Shown: in pieces, positions 7,688-15,236 of the stretch
Layout of the letters: each line of letters begins with the position of its first letter
Numbering within the stretch: the stretch's first letter is position 1
Assembly (NCBI GenBank): GCA_026989715.1
Contig: JALSIU010000127.1
Location: forward strand, 1-22,531
Direction: 5' to 3'
Origin: Methylomonas sp.
GTDB taxonomy: Bacteria > Pseudomonadota > Gammaproteobacteria > Methylococcales > Methylomonadaceae
Length of the DNA stretch: 22,531 nt
Program-made: the position numbers and the translations under genes
Notes under the pieces: model-generated
Databases searched by the model: none
What the model was told of the DNA's origin: nothing
What the model saw: the letters and a program-made list of their open reading frames with translations, nothing else

Positions 7688-8872
7688 TTAGATTAAGCCG
7701 TCTTGTTTGAACATAGCGCGAATGCCACGAATGGCTTGTCGCGTTCGGTGTTCATTTTCAATTAAACTAAAACGCACATGGTCGTCACCAAATTGACCAA
7801 AGCCTATACCGGGCGATACTGCTACTTTGGCATCGGTAATCATTTTTTTACTAAATTCAATGGATCCCATTTCTTTATAGGCATTCGGGATGGGAGCCCA
7901 GACAAACATGGTCGCTTTGGGTTTTTCGACATGCCAGCCAATCGAGTTTAAGCCGTCGCATAGTACATCACGGCGTTCTTTGTACATGGCACAAATGTCG
8001 GCAACACAGTCTTGCGGGCCTTCTAATGCGGTAATGGCTGCAATTTGAATGGGGGTAAACATACCATAATCTAAATAAGACTTAATGCGGGCGAGTGCTG
8101 CCACCAGTTCTTTATTGCCACACATAAAGCCAACTCGCCAACCGGGCATATTGTAACTTTTTGATAAAGAGAAAAATTCGACGGCGACTTCTTCCGCCCC
8201 TTCTACTTGTAATATGGAAGGGGCTTTGTAGCCATCAAAGACAATATCCGCATAGGCAATATCGTGTACTACCCAAATTTTATGCTCACGCGCAACGGCA
8301 ATGATTTTTTCAAAGAAATCTAGCTCAACGCATTGAGTGGTTGGGTTGCCCGGGAAGTTGAGAATAAGCATTTTGGGCTTTGGCCAGGATTCGGCAATCG
8401 CTTTATGCAGTTCTTCGACAAAATCAACGCCCGGTACCATTTTGACATGTCTTAAATCTGCACCGGCAATCACAATGCCGTAAGGGTGAATTGGGTAGGC
8501 GGGATTAGGTACCATGACCGTGTCCCCGGGCCCTAAAGTGGCTAAAGCCAAATGTGCTAGGCCTTCTTTTGAGCCAATGGTAACAATTGCTTGTGTTTCG
8601 GGGTCAAGCTCAATGTCATAACGTGTTTTATACCAGTTGCAAATGGCACGTCTAAGCCGTGGAATGCCGCGTGAAACAGAATAGCGATGCGTGTCTTCAC
8701 GCTGTGTTGCTTCCACCATTTTATCCACAATATGCTGTGGTGTTGGCTGGTCAGGGTTACCCATGCCAAAATCAATAATATCTTCGCCTTGGGATCTAGC
8801 TTGTGCTTTTAAGTCATTGACGATATTAAAAACATAAGGGGGGAGGCGACTAATACGGTGAAATTCTTCCAT
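7688..8872 (-). CDS. alaC: Glutamate-pyruvate (alanine) aminotransferase, AlaC type
   Basis: This is a fold-type I PLP aminotransferase of 394 residues, the usual AlaC/YfdZ length. The PLP-binding lysine is K238 in FFSLSKSYNMPGWRVGF. NFPGNPTTQ (172-180) and VVHDIAYADI (201-210) are the pyridine-ring and phosphate-binding segments, and the opening RLPPYVFNIVNDLKAQARSQGEDIIDFGMGNPD is characteristic of this subgroup. It makes alanine from pyruvate with glutamate as likely donor. It lies 73 bases upstream of hom on the same strand. AAGAG precedes the ATG by six bases. Exact substrate preference within the group cannot be read from sequence. Confidence 0.9.
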   Translation of the reverse strand: MEEFHRISRLPPYVFNIVNDLKAQARSQGEDIIDFGMGNPDQPTPQHIVDKMVEATQREDTHRYSVSRGIPRLRRAICNWYKTRYDIELDPETQAIVTIGSKEGLAHLALATLGPGDTVMVPNPAYPIHPYGIVIAGADLRHVKMVPGVDFVEELHKAIAESWPKPKMLILNFPGNPTTQCVELDFFEKIIAVAREHKIWVVHDIAYADIVFDGYKAPSILQVEGAEEVAVEFFSLSKSYNMPGWRVGFMCGNKELVAALARIKSYLDYGMFTPIQIAAITALEGPQDCVADICAMYKERRDVLCDGLNSIGWHVEKPKATMFVWAPIPNAYKEMGSIEFSKKMITDAKVAVSPGIGFGQFGDDHVRFSLIENEHRTRQAIRGIRAMFKQDGLI

Positions 8873-8955
8873 TGGTAACTCTTAAATTAAGGACAGCGGA
8901 CTATTATATAATAAAATTTTAAATCAACCCGATAAAGTACTTCTGTTGGCAAGAT

Positions 8956-9078
8956 ATGTCAAATGAAGAATTTAATTCAATGTCTGGGGATTGGTTGCGT
9001 TTTGCCTGCTGCGAGGCAGAGGCGGTTGAGTTTGTAAAATTAATATGGAAGCTAGAAATTGTTTTTTCTTTTTCTTAG
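8956..9078 (+). CDS. Possible 40-residue small protein antisense to the gloB 3' end
   Basis: An ATG-started frame encodes a 40-residue peptide beginning MSNEEFNSMSGDWLRF with a hydrophobic, Cys-containing middle. It lies between the divergent alaC start and the gloB stop and runs 27 bases into gloB on the opposite strand. No good ribosome-binding site precedes it and I recognise no family. Its composition looks protein-like, but it may be chance. Confidence 0.15.
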   Translation: MSNEEFNSMSGDWLRFACCEAEAVEFVKLIWKLEIVFSFS

Positions 9079-9819
9079 CTCAGTAAAAATGGCCAGCTCA
9101 GATGCACCTTGCATATTGAGTGTTGTTTGAATTTCGGGGCTGTTAGGGCGTAAGAAAGGGTTAGTGGCTAATTCCTGTGCCAAAGTAGTGGGAACGGTCG
9201 CTTGCTGAGCGGCTCTTAATTGCTCAACGTGAGTGATTGTTTTTAATAAGTCTTGATTGCTCGGTTCAACTGAAAGTGCAAATTGTGCGTTAGCGGCGGT
9301 ATATTCGTGCGCACAATAGATTTGGGTCTGTAAAGGCAGTGCGGTGAATTTTTTTAAAGCCTGCCACATTTGTGCGGCAGTACCTTCAAATAAACGGCCG
9401 CAGCCCATGGCAAACAGTGTGTCACCACAAAATAGGGCGTTTGCCGTTGCGATATAAAAGGCAATGTGGCCGCTGGTGTGCCCTGCACAGTCAAGTATCT
9501 GAATCGTATGCTGGCCAAGTTTGATGTTATCGCCCTCACCGCATGCTATATCAATGCCGGGGATGCGTGCTGTATCGGTTGCCGAGCCTATGACTTGGCA
9601 ACCGGTTGTTTGTTTTAGTGCTAGGTTGCCGCCGGTATGGTCGGCGTGGTGGTGGGTATTTAGAATGCGGCTCAGTTGCCAGCCATTTTCATTAAGACAA
9701 GTCAGTACCGGTTCAGCTAGTGCAGGATCTACCACTACCGTTTCTGTGGAGGCGGTATCGTGAATCAGATAAATATAATTATCTTGTAGGACGGGAATTT
9801 GTTGTATTTTTAGAGTCAT
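9052..9819 (-). CDS. gloB: Hydroxyacylglutathione hydrolase (glyoxalase II)
   Basis: It hydrolyses S-lactoylglutathione to lactate and glutathione, the second step of methylglyoxal detoxification. The metallo-beta-lactamase motif THHHADHTGG (His56, 57, 58, Asp60, His61 in the numbering used here) is followed by CAGHTSGH, LFCGDTLF and YCAHEYTAAN, the remaining metal ligands of the glyoxalase II dinuclear site, and by the C-terminal substrate-binding region (NPFLRPNSPEIQ). I placed the start at 9819, giving 255 residues and an N-terminus (MTLKIQQIPVLQDNYIYLI) that matches the family. The frame is open to an ATG at 9888, but those 23 extra residues look non-conserved. Neither start has a convincing ribosome-binding site. 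It follows the htrA-like gene on the same strand. Confidence 0.93.
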   Translation of the reverse strand: MTLKIQQIPVLQDNYIYLIHDTASTETVVVDPALAEPVLTCLNENGWQLSRILNTHHHADHTGGNLALKQTTGCQVIGSATDTARIPGIDIACGEGDNIKLGQHTIQILDCAGHTSGHIAFYIATANALFCGDTLFAMGCGRLFEGTAAQMWQALKKFTALPLQTQIYCAHEYTAANAQFALSVEPSNQDLLKTITHVEQLRAAQQATVPTTLAQELATNPFLRPNSPEIQTTLNMQGASELAIFTELRKRKNNF

Positions 9820-9897
9820 ATTGTTGCTTGTTTGTGCAGGGGAGAGCCTAAAATCAGTGCCTACGCATTTAAGTGGGGGCATAGGCATTATGACGCT

Positions 9898-11280
9898 TTA
9901 TTTAATGACAAGGTACAAGAAATTTTGGCCACGTTGCAAATGAATAAGCACTTGTCTGAGTGATAAGTTGATTGCTTTTTTAAGCTCACTCAGATTGCTG
10001 ACTTTGCGTTTATTGACGGCTAAAATAATATCGCCTTCCATTAAACCCACTCTGGCCGCAGGGCTATTGGCCTTTATATCGGTAATTAATAAACCTTGGC
10101 TACTGCCTTGGTAAGGCGTTTGTTTGCTAAGTGCTTTTAATGTTGTGCCTTTTAAAAGTGGTATATCGTGTACGGTGGCACTTGCTTGTTGGCCTGAGTT
10201 GAGAGTGCCGACACGTGTATGGACTGTATTGAGTTTGCCATGACGATAATAGTCGATACGTATTTTTTCACCGACACGTTTTAGGCCAATATTAGTGCGT
10301 AATGCACTGGAGCCTGATATTTTTTTATCATTGATGGCAACAATGACATCGCCTGCTTGAATGCCGGCTTTATCAGCGGCACTGTGTTGTGTGACGCGCG
10401 AGACTAATGCGCCTTGTATCCCTTGTAAATTCATAGCTTCAGCGAGATCAGGGCTTAGGTCTTGAATCTGCACACCTAATAGACCACGTTTAATTTCACC
10501 ATGCTCTATGAGTTGAGCCATGACTTTTTTAGCCATATTAATAGGGATGGAAAAGCCTATGCCGACATTGCCGCCGGAAGGAGCCAATATGGCGGAATTG
10601 ATGCCGATTAAATGGCCGCGCAAGTCAATTAAAGCACCGCCGGAATTTCCGGGGTTGATGGATGCGTCGGTTTGAATAAAATTTTCATAACCTTCAATGC
10701 CTAGGTTGGTGCGTCCCAATGCGCTAACCATGCCGGATGTTACGGTATGACCTAAGCCGAATGGGTTGCCGATGGCGACCACAAAATCACCGACTTGTAA
10801 TTGATCTGAATTACTCAGCGGAATATCGGTTAGGTCATGACTATCAACTTGCAAAACTGCAATATCGGTTTCTGCATCAGTGCCAATTAATTTTGCCTTT
10901 AATTTTTGTTTGTTTTTTAAGGTGACAAAAATAGTATCGGCATTGGCAATCACATGATTATTAGTCAGGATATAGCCTTTGTTGGCATCAACGATCACAC
11001 CTGATCCAATTCCCTGCGTCTGGCGTTCGGTTGGCATTTTTGGGATAAATTGGCGAAAGAACGGGTCATTCATTAAGGGGTGCTGAGCGACAGCTACCGT
11101 TCCCTGTGTTGAGATATTCACAACACTGGGCAGTACTTTTTTTAGCATGGGTGCAAGTGTTGGTACAGGGCGGTTGGCCGAACTATCAAAGCTAGCCTCC
11201 GGAGAGTCGCTAAAAGCATGGCTTGCAGAGCTAATAATGGCTATGCTGAGGGTTAAACCAAATAAAAGTTGTTTTTTCAT
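9898..11280 (-). CDS. degQ: Periplasmic serine protease of the HtrA/Deg family with two PDZ domains
   Basis: The 460-residue protein has a Sec signal peptide (about 1-22, cleavage after SHA), a trypsin-like protease domain with catalytic His109 (TNNHVI), Asp139 (ETDIAVL) and Ser213 (NPGNSGGAL), and two PDZ domains (about 265-350 and 375-455). This DegP/DegQ/MucD layout marks a periplasmic quality-control protease/chaperone that degrades misfolded envelope proteins. The short loop after the signal peptide and lack of a long Q-linker favour DegQ/MucD over DegP, so the symbol is approximate. No Shine-Dalgarno is apparent before the ATG. gloB follows downstream on the same strand. Confidence 0.95.
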   Translation of the reverse strand: MKKQLLFGLTLSIAIISSASHAFSDSPEASFDSSANRPVPTLAPMLKKVLPSVVNISTQGTVAVAQHPLMNDPFFRQFIPKMPTERQTQGIGSGVIVDANKGYILTNNHVIANADTIFVTLKNKQKLKAKLIGTDAETDIAVLQVDSHDLTDIPLSNSDQLQVGDFVVAIGNPFGLGHTVTSGMVSALGRTNLGIEGYENFIQTDASINPGNSGGALIDLRGHLIGINSAILAPSGGNVGIGFSIPINMAKKVMAQLIEHGEIKRGLLGVQIQDLSPDLAEAMNLQGIQGALVSRVTQHSAADKAGIQAGDVIVAINDKKISGSSALRTNIGLKRVGEKIRIDYYRHGKLNTVHTRVGTLNSGQQASATVHDIPLLKGTTLKALSKQTPYQGSSQGLLITDIKANSPAARVGLMEGDIILAVNKRKVSNLSELKKAINLSLRQVLIHLQRGQNFLYLVIK

Positions 11281-11337
11281 ATGCGTATTTTATGCAAGAG
11301 GAGACAAAGAAAAGTCAGGGTGATGTGATATCAGTCT

Positions 11338-11365
11338 ATTTTAAGGGCGAAATGGTAAAGTTCAA
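11338..11365 (-). promoter_or_regulatory. Likely promoter of the htrA-like gene
   Basis: On the minus strand a -35 box TTGAAC (11365-11360) is followed by 16 bases and a -10 box TAAAAT (11343-11338, 5/6). Transcription would start about 50 bases before the ATG. No envelope-stress (sigma-E) consensus was obvious. Confidence 0.5.
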
Positions 11366-11437
11366 GTCTGTCTAAATAAAGTTTGAGTATTAAAATAATT
11401 GTTTTACAAACAGCTGGTTGTATTATTTTTCTGATTT

Positions 11438-11456
11438 TCCTACTAAAAAAGTAGGA
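11438..11456. promoter_or_regulatory. Perfect inverted repeat, operator-like
   Basis: TCCTACT and AGTAGGA form 7-bp perfect arms around five A residues (11438-11444, 11450-11456). The repeat ends seven bases before the -35 box of the DUF1264 lipoprotein promoter and lies between that promoter and the divergent htrA-like gene. There is no T-run after it, so it looks like a protein-binding site and not a terminator. The binding protein is unknown. Confidence 0.5.
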
Positions 11457-11463
11457 TATTATA

Positions 11464-11491
11464 TTGACATATTATATTTTTATAATATAAT
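11464..11491 (+). promoter_or_regulatory. Consensus sigma-70 promoter of the DUF1264 lipoprotein
   Basis: A perfect -35 TTGACA (11464-11469), a 16-base spacer and a perfect -10 TATAAT (11486-11491) sit in a very AT-rich stretch. Transcription would begin near 11498, which leaves a leader of about 65 bases before the preferred start codon. Confidence 0.8.
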
Positions 11492-11562
11492 AAAACCCTA
11501 ATATGTATTTAATCAATACTATTTTTGAGTTACCAATAAAACAGATCTCGGGGGAGATGAAT

Positions 11563-12138
11563 ATGAAATTAAAATTACTTATGGCAGCAGGTTTAGTTGC
11601 TTTAACAACCGGTTGTTCAACGTTTGAAAGCAAGCCCGTTGTTGCAGAAACGGCACCACTTTATAATGAAACGCTTAACCCACGTCAAAAAGAATATCCA
11701 AATCATTTAGGTTTTAATGATTTGCATATTCAGGCCATTCGTCATATGAAGCCGGATTCGCATGATGTACATGATCCTAAACTGCAAATGATTGTGCATC
11801 ATCATTGTAAGGCGTATGAAGATAGCACTATGATCTGTTTGATGTTTCATTCAGGTATGAAAGACCAAGACAAGCCCATTGGTTTTGAATATATTATTAC
11901 GACAGCGCAATATAATACATTGCCTGAAGAAGAGAAAAAATACTGGCATTATCATTTAGTCGAGGTGCCTAGAGCCCATGCGACATTCCCGGATTTAACC
12001 GCTGAAGAAGCGGCTAAAATCTTACCTGCTGTTAATGAGACTTACGGTAAAGTGATCTATTTTAAAGAGATGGATGATGAGTTCCCATTGGGCGAACCGT
12101 ATATTTTGATTGTTCAGGATATGCCTGAGCAGGATTAA
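11563..12138 (+). CDS. DUF1264 (OBAP-like) lipoprotein
   Basis: The 191-residue product begins MKLKLLMAAGLVALTTGC, a lipoprotein signal peptide with lipidation Cys18 (threonine at the -3 lipobox position is a slight deviation). The body matches the DUF1264/oil-body-associated-protein family: GFNDLHIQAIRHM, the His-rich VHHHCKAY, ICLMFHSG, GFEYIITTAQYNTLPEEEKKYWHYHLVEV and a C-terminal GEPYILIVQDMP. The clustered histidines and His-x-His after KYW hint at metal binding, but the family has no established function in bacteria. The frame is open from an ATG at 11503, but GGGGGAG (11550-11556) and the signal peptide place the start at 11563. It stands alone with its own strong promoter. Confidence 0.85.
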   Translation: MKLKLLMAAGLVALTTGCSTFESKPVVAETAPLYNETLNPRQKEYPNHLGFNDLHIQAIRHMKPDSHDVHDPKLQMIVHHHCKAYEDSTMICLMFHSGMKDQDKPIGFEYIITTAQYNTLPEEEKKYWHYHLVEVPRAHATFPDLTAEEAAKILPAVNETYGKVIYFKEMDDEFPLGEPYILIVQDMPEQD

Positions 12139-12160
12139 ACTATAGAGATTGCACGAGTAA

Positions 12161-12297
12161 TTGAATACTTGCGCTTTATCTTGTTATTATTTTTTGCACA
12201 CTTTTAAGGTTTAAGACGGCTTTTCTAATTTAGGAGATGCTTGGTTAAAGTCGTTTTAAATCTTTACCAAAGCCCTTTGTTTAAAGGGCTTTTTTTT
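12161..12297 (+). ncRNA. Candidate small RNA transcription unit
   Basis: Between the DUF1264 gene and the cytochrome c peroxidase gene lies a possible promoter, TTGAAT (12161-12166), an 18-base spacer and TATTAT (12185-12190, 5/6). It is followed about 75 bases later by a strong terminator (12269-12297). A transcript from about 12197 to 12297 would be about 100 bases and has no good coding frame. The terminator may instead simply end the lipoprotein mRNA, so the RNA is speculative. Confidence 0.25.
12269..12297 (+). terminator. Rho-independent terminator
   Basis: A perfect 10-bp stem AAAGCCCTTT/AAAGGGCTTT (12269-12278 with 12283-12292) with a GTTT loop runs into eight T residues. It lies 130 bases after the DUF1264 lipoprotein stop and before the peroxidase gene. 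Confidence 0.9.
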
Positions 12298-12328
12298 AAC
12301 TTATTTTTAGTTATTGCGGAGGGGGCGG

Positions 12329-13396
12329 GTGAAAATTTATAGTATTTTTTTAGGGTTATTTTTATATTCTAGCGGATTGCTAGCAAATGATTTATTAGGT
12401 CTTCCAGCCTTAGCGATTCCCAATGATAATCCACAAACGCTTGCAAAAATTGCTTTAGGAAAACGCTTATTTCATGATAAACGGTTAAGTCAGGATGGTA
12501 CGGTGAGTTGTGCGAGCTGTCACCAAGAGGATAAAGCCTTTACCGATGGCCGCGCGGTTGCCGTTGGCATTAGACAGCTGACGGGATTTAGAAATGCGCC
12601 CACAGTCGTGAATGCTGCATTTTATAAAACTTTATTTGTAGACGGTAGAGCGTTAAGTTTAGAAGCACAGGCACTAGGCCCCTTATTAAACCCTGTGGAG
12701 CATGGCTTAAAAGATGGAGCGCAAATTGTGGCTTTAGTGATGCAAGACCCTACTTATCGTAAGCAGTTTGCTACTATTTTTCAGCAAACAGGTAAAGAGA
12801 TTACTTTAGCTCAAATTAGTCAAGCTATTGCAAGTTTTGAGCGTACTTTGATTGCAGGCAATTCAGCCTTTGATCGTTATTTATTTGGCCGTGATCGCAG
12901 TGCTATGACGCAGAGCGAAGCACGAGGGATGCGTTTATTTAGGCGTAAGGGGAATTGCGCTAATTGCCATGAAATTGCCGGTAAAGATGCTTTATTTATG
13001 GATAACCGTTTTTATAATTTAGGGGTGGGTTTTAATAAGCTCAGTGGGCAGTTTAATGCCTTTGTTAATGCTTTAAGAGCGGGGGATAGTCCGGATGATT
13101 TTGAGTTTACGGCGGCGCAACGTGCTGAGCTAGGTCGCTTTAATGTGACCAAAGTGATTGCAGATATTGGTAAATTTAAAACACCCACACTAAGAAATAT
13201 CGCATTAACCGCACCTTATATGCATGATGGGAGCGTGGCAACCTTAGAAGACGTGGTGGAGTATTATGATAAGGGGGGGGATAATAATCCTTTATTGGAT
13301 GCCGCGATTTTTCCCTTGCATTTAAGCCGGCAAGAAAAGCAGGATTTAGTTGCGTTTCTGAAGGCATTAACCAGTGCGCAGTATGTGCAGGACTGA
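12329..13396 (+). CDS. Periplasmic di-haem cytochrome c peroxidase/MauG family protein
   Basis: The 355-residue product starts with a Sec signal peptide (MKIYSIFLGLFLYSSGLLA, cleavage before ND). Two c-type haem motifs follow, CASCH (61-65) and CANCH (210-214), with a Met ligand candidate M298 in TAPYMHDG, the standard distal motif of bacterial cytochrome c peroxidases. Family conserved stretches include RNAPTVVNAAFY, NPVEHG and KTPTLRNIALTAPYMHDGS. It would reduce hydrogen peroxide with electrons from periplasmic cytochromes, or act as a MauG-like oxidase. GGAGG six bases upstream and the signal peptide support a GTG start at 12329; a TTG at 12314 only extends the frame through the ribosome-binding site. 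A G8 run at 13273-13280 encodes part of KGGD. Confidence 0.9.
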   Translation: MKIYSIFLGLFLYSSGLLANDLLGLPALAIPNDNPQTLAKIALGKRLFHDKRLSQDGTVSCASCHQEDKAFTDGRAVAVGIRQLTGFRNAPTVVNAAFYKTLFVDGRALSLEAQALGPLLNPVEHGLKDGAQIVALVMQDPTYRKQFATIFQQTGKEITLAQISQAIASFERTLIAGNSAFDRYLFGRDRSAMTQSEARGMRLFRRKGNCANCHEIAGKDALFMDNRFYNLGVGFNKLSGQFNAFVNALRAGDSPDDFEFTAAQRAELGRFNVTKVIADIGKFKTPTLRNIALTAPYMHDGSVATLEDVVEYYDKGGDNNPLLDAAIFPLHLSRQEKQDLVAFLKALTSAQYVQD

Positions 13397-13428
13397 AAAA
13401 ACAAAAGCCCGTTATCAATTCGGGCTTT
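13396..13428 (-). terminator. Rho-independent terminator of the lpxA operon (possibly bidirectional)
   Basis: An 8-bp stem AAAGCCCG/CGGGCTTT (13404-13411 with 13421-13428) has a 9-base loop. On the minus strand it is followed by TTGTTTTTT, 23 bases past the lpxA stop. On the plus strand it follows the peroxidase stop but lacks a T-run. Confidence 0.75.
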
Positions 13429-13450
13429 ATGCTGCCGATAGGTGCTAATA

Positions 13451-14227
13451 CTATTTGTTGTCAAGCACCATAAATCCATGCAGTCCACGCTTAGATTTAA
13501 CGGCAAGCCATGCTTTTAAATACTTAATTTCTTCTGTTTCTTCTAAATGCTCGATACTTGCATTTTTGCGTAATAACCTAAAAGCGGTCGCAATCACTTT
13601 ATAACGTTCTCCGGTAATACCGGCACGCTTTAAGCCAACTGTATTCAAACGGTAATGTTTAGCGGGATAGCCTGCAATCAAACAAAAAGGAATGGCATCT
13701 TTATTCAGTCCTGTCGTGCCTTGCACAATGGCATAAGAACCAATACGGCAAAATTGATGTGCAACGACACTACCGCCCATAAATACGTGATCATCAATTT
13801 GTACAAAGCCGCCGATGGCGACATTATTGGCAAAAATGGTGTGATGACCGATTTGGCAGTCATGCGCGACATGGCTGTTGTTCATAAAAAAACAGTGCGA
13901 ACCGATACGGGTAACGGCATTTTCAGTAGAGCCGCGATGTGCAGTAAAGCCTTCTCTAAATGTATTGTTATCCCCAATTTCTAGCCAGGTGATCGTGGCT
14001 TCGTCAAAGCTGGTATCTTGAGGAATATCGCCTAATACCACATGCGCATGCAAGGTATTGCCCGTCCCCATTTTTGTATAGGGGCGTACGACGGCATGCG
14101 CCCCAATTTTACAATGGTCGCCAATTCGAGTATTGGCTTCAATTACAGCAAAGGGGCCGATGCTGATGTTATCGCCTAAACTGGCAGTGTCGGCGATATA
14201 AGCCGTTGGGTGAATCGATTGAGTCAT
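13451..14227 (-). CDS. lpxA: Acyl-ACP--UDP-N-acetylglucosamine O-acyltransferase (LpxA)
   Basis: It catalyses the first step of lipid A synthesis. The 258-residue protein is a left-handed beta-helix of hexapeptide repeats (about 5-190) with an alpha-helical C-terminus. The catalytic base corresponds to H122 in NNSHVAHDC (H125 of the E. coli enzyme), with the neighbouring H119 also conserved. FREGFTAHRGS and GGSVVAHQFCRIG match LpxA, and GLKRAGIT begins the C-terminal domain. It differs from E. coli in GDIPQDTSF in place of the usual PQDLKY-type loop. It is not next to lpxD, fabZ or lpxB; instead it follows xerD by seven bases, so it could be a second, diverged lpxA copy. Confidence 0.88.
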   Translation of the reverse strand: MTQSIHPTAYIADTASLGDNISIGPFAVIEANTRIGDHCKIGAHAVVRPYTKMGTGNTLHAHVVLGDIPQDTSFDEATITWLEIGDNNTFREGFTAHRGSTENAVTRIGSHCFFMNNSHVAHDCQIGHHTIFANNVAIGGFVQIDDHVFMGGSVVAHQFCRIGSYAIVQGTTGLNKDAIPFCLIAGYPAKHYRLNTVGLKRAGITGERYKVIATAFRLLRKNASIEHLEETEEIKYLKAWLAVKSKRGLHGFMVLDNK

Positions 14228-14234
14228 TTTAAGG

Positions 14235-15119
14235 TTAGCCTCGTGGGTGAAATTTAGCGTGCAACTCTTTTAAGCGTTCGTTGGCAATATGTGTATATAT
14301 TTGGGTGGTCGATAAATCGCTATGGCCAAGTAATAATTGAATTACGCGGAGATCTGCGCCATGATTCAATAAATGCGTGGCAAAGGCATGGCGTAATGTG
14401 TGTGGCGATAAATGCTTAGTAATGCCGGCCTTTTTGGCATAACGTTTAATGATATGCCAAAAAGCTTGGCGTGTCATACCGGCGGCACGATTAGTGACAA
14501 AGAGCGTGTTGCAGGGACGTTCAGATAGCAACGCGATACGACTATGGCGCATATATTTTTCGATACAGTCTTGTGCATGTTCACCGAGAGGCACTAAGCG
14601 TTCTTTATTGCCTTTGCCGGTAATGCGTACCACGCCACGGCGTAGGTTAATTTGGTCTGTACTAATGGTAACCAGTTCAGAAACGCGTAAGCCTGTGGCA
14701 TAGAGCATTTCCAGCATGGCTTTATCGCGCTCACCGAGTATAGAACTGGTTTCCGGTGCGGCCAGGAGTTGTTCAACATTCTGTTCTGATAAAGAGTCCG
14801 GTAAGCTACGACTAATACGTGGTAATTCAATTAAAGCAGTCGGGTCGGCACTGATATGCTTTTCGCGTATCAGATAAGTATAAAAACGGCGCAGGCTCGA
14901 TAAAATACGCGCAGTAGAGCGCGTACTGATGCCTTGCTCATGGCGTAAGGCTAAAAAGTGTTTGATGTCTTGGTTGCTGGCTTCTGCTAATGTTGTATTA
15001 GCCATACTTTTTTTGAATAAGCGTAAATCACTGGCATAGGCACTTAGCGTATTTTTACTCAAGCCACTTTCTAGCCAGAGTGCTTCCACAAACAGGTCGA
15101 TTAACTGATGAGAGGTCAT
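14235..15119 (-). CDS. xerD: Site-specific tyrosine recombinase XerD
   Basis: The 294-residue length and layout fit XerC/XerD: an N-terminal SAM-like core-binding domain (about 1-90) and a catalytic domain with Arg in ATGLRVSEL, Lys in TGKGNKERLVPLG, and H-x-x-R...H...Y in HTLRHAFATHLL and LGHSDLSTTQIYTHI. With XerC it resolves chromosome dimers at dif. The N-terminus (LIDLFVEALWLESGLSKNTLSAYASDL) is closer to XerD than XerC. No mobile-element genes surround it, so it is the housekeeping enzyme. No Shine-Dalgarno is obvious before the ATG. Confidence 0.93.
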   Translation of the reverse strand: MTSHQLIDLFVEALWLESGLSKNTLSAYASDLRLFKKSMANTTLAEASNQDIKHFLALRHEQGISTRSTARILSSLRRFYTYLIREKHISADPTALIELPRISRSLPDSLSEQNVEQLLAAPETSSILGERDKAMLEMLYATGLRVSELVTISTDQINLRRGVVRITGKGNKERLVPLGEHAQDCIEKYMRHSRIALLSERPCNTLFVTNRAAGMTRQAFWHIIKRYAKKAGITKHLSPHTLRHAFATHLLNHGADLRVIQLLLGHSDLSTTQIYTHIANERLKELHAKFHPRG

Positions 15120-15236
15120 GGTTTAATTGGCTTGAGTGTGAACTAATGAGAGGCAAACGATGTTATGTTGGTTTTGCATGATTATAACGATTGGCCGACG
15201 GTACTACAAATTCATGAGGGGCTTGCGAACTTTACT

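Noticed and set aside
12241..12333. TTG-started frame after an AGGAG, overlapping the terminator
   Set aside because: It reads straight through the 12269-12297 terminator hairpin and into the peroxidase ribosome-binding site, so it is very unlikely to be translated.
14235..15119. Tyrosine recombinase as a sign of an integrated element
   Set aside because: Length, motifs and housekeeping neighbours fit XerD. There are no att-like repeats, phage genes or other mobile genes, and the tRNA-Thr pair is 9 kb away.
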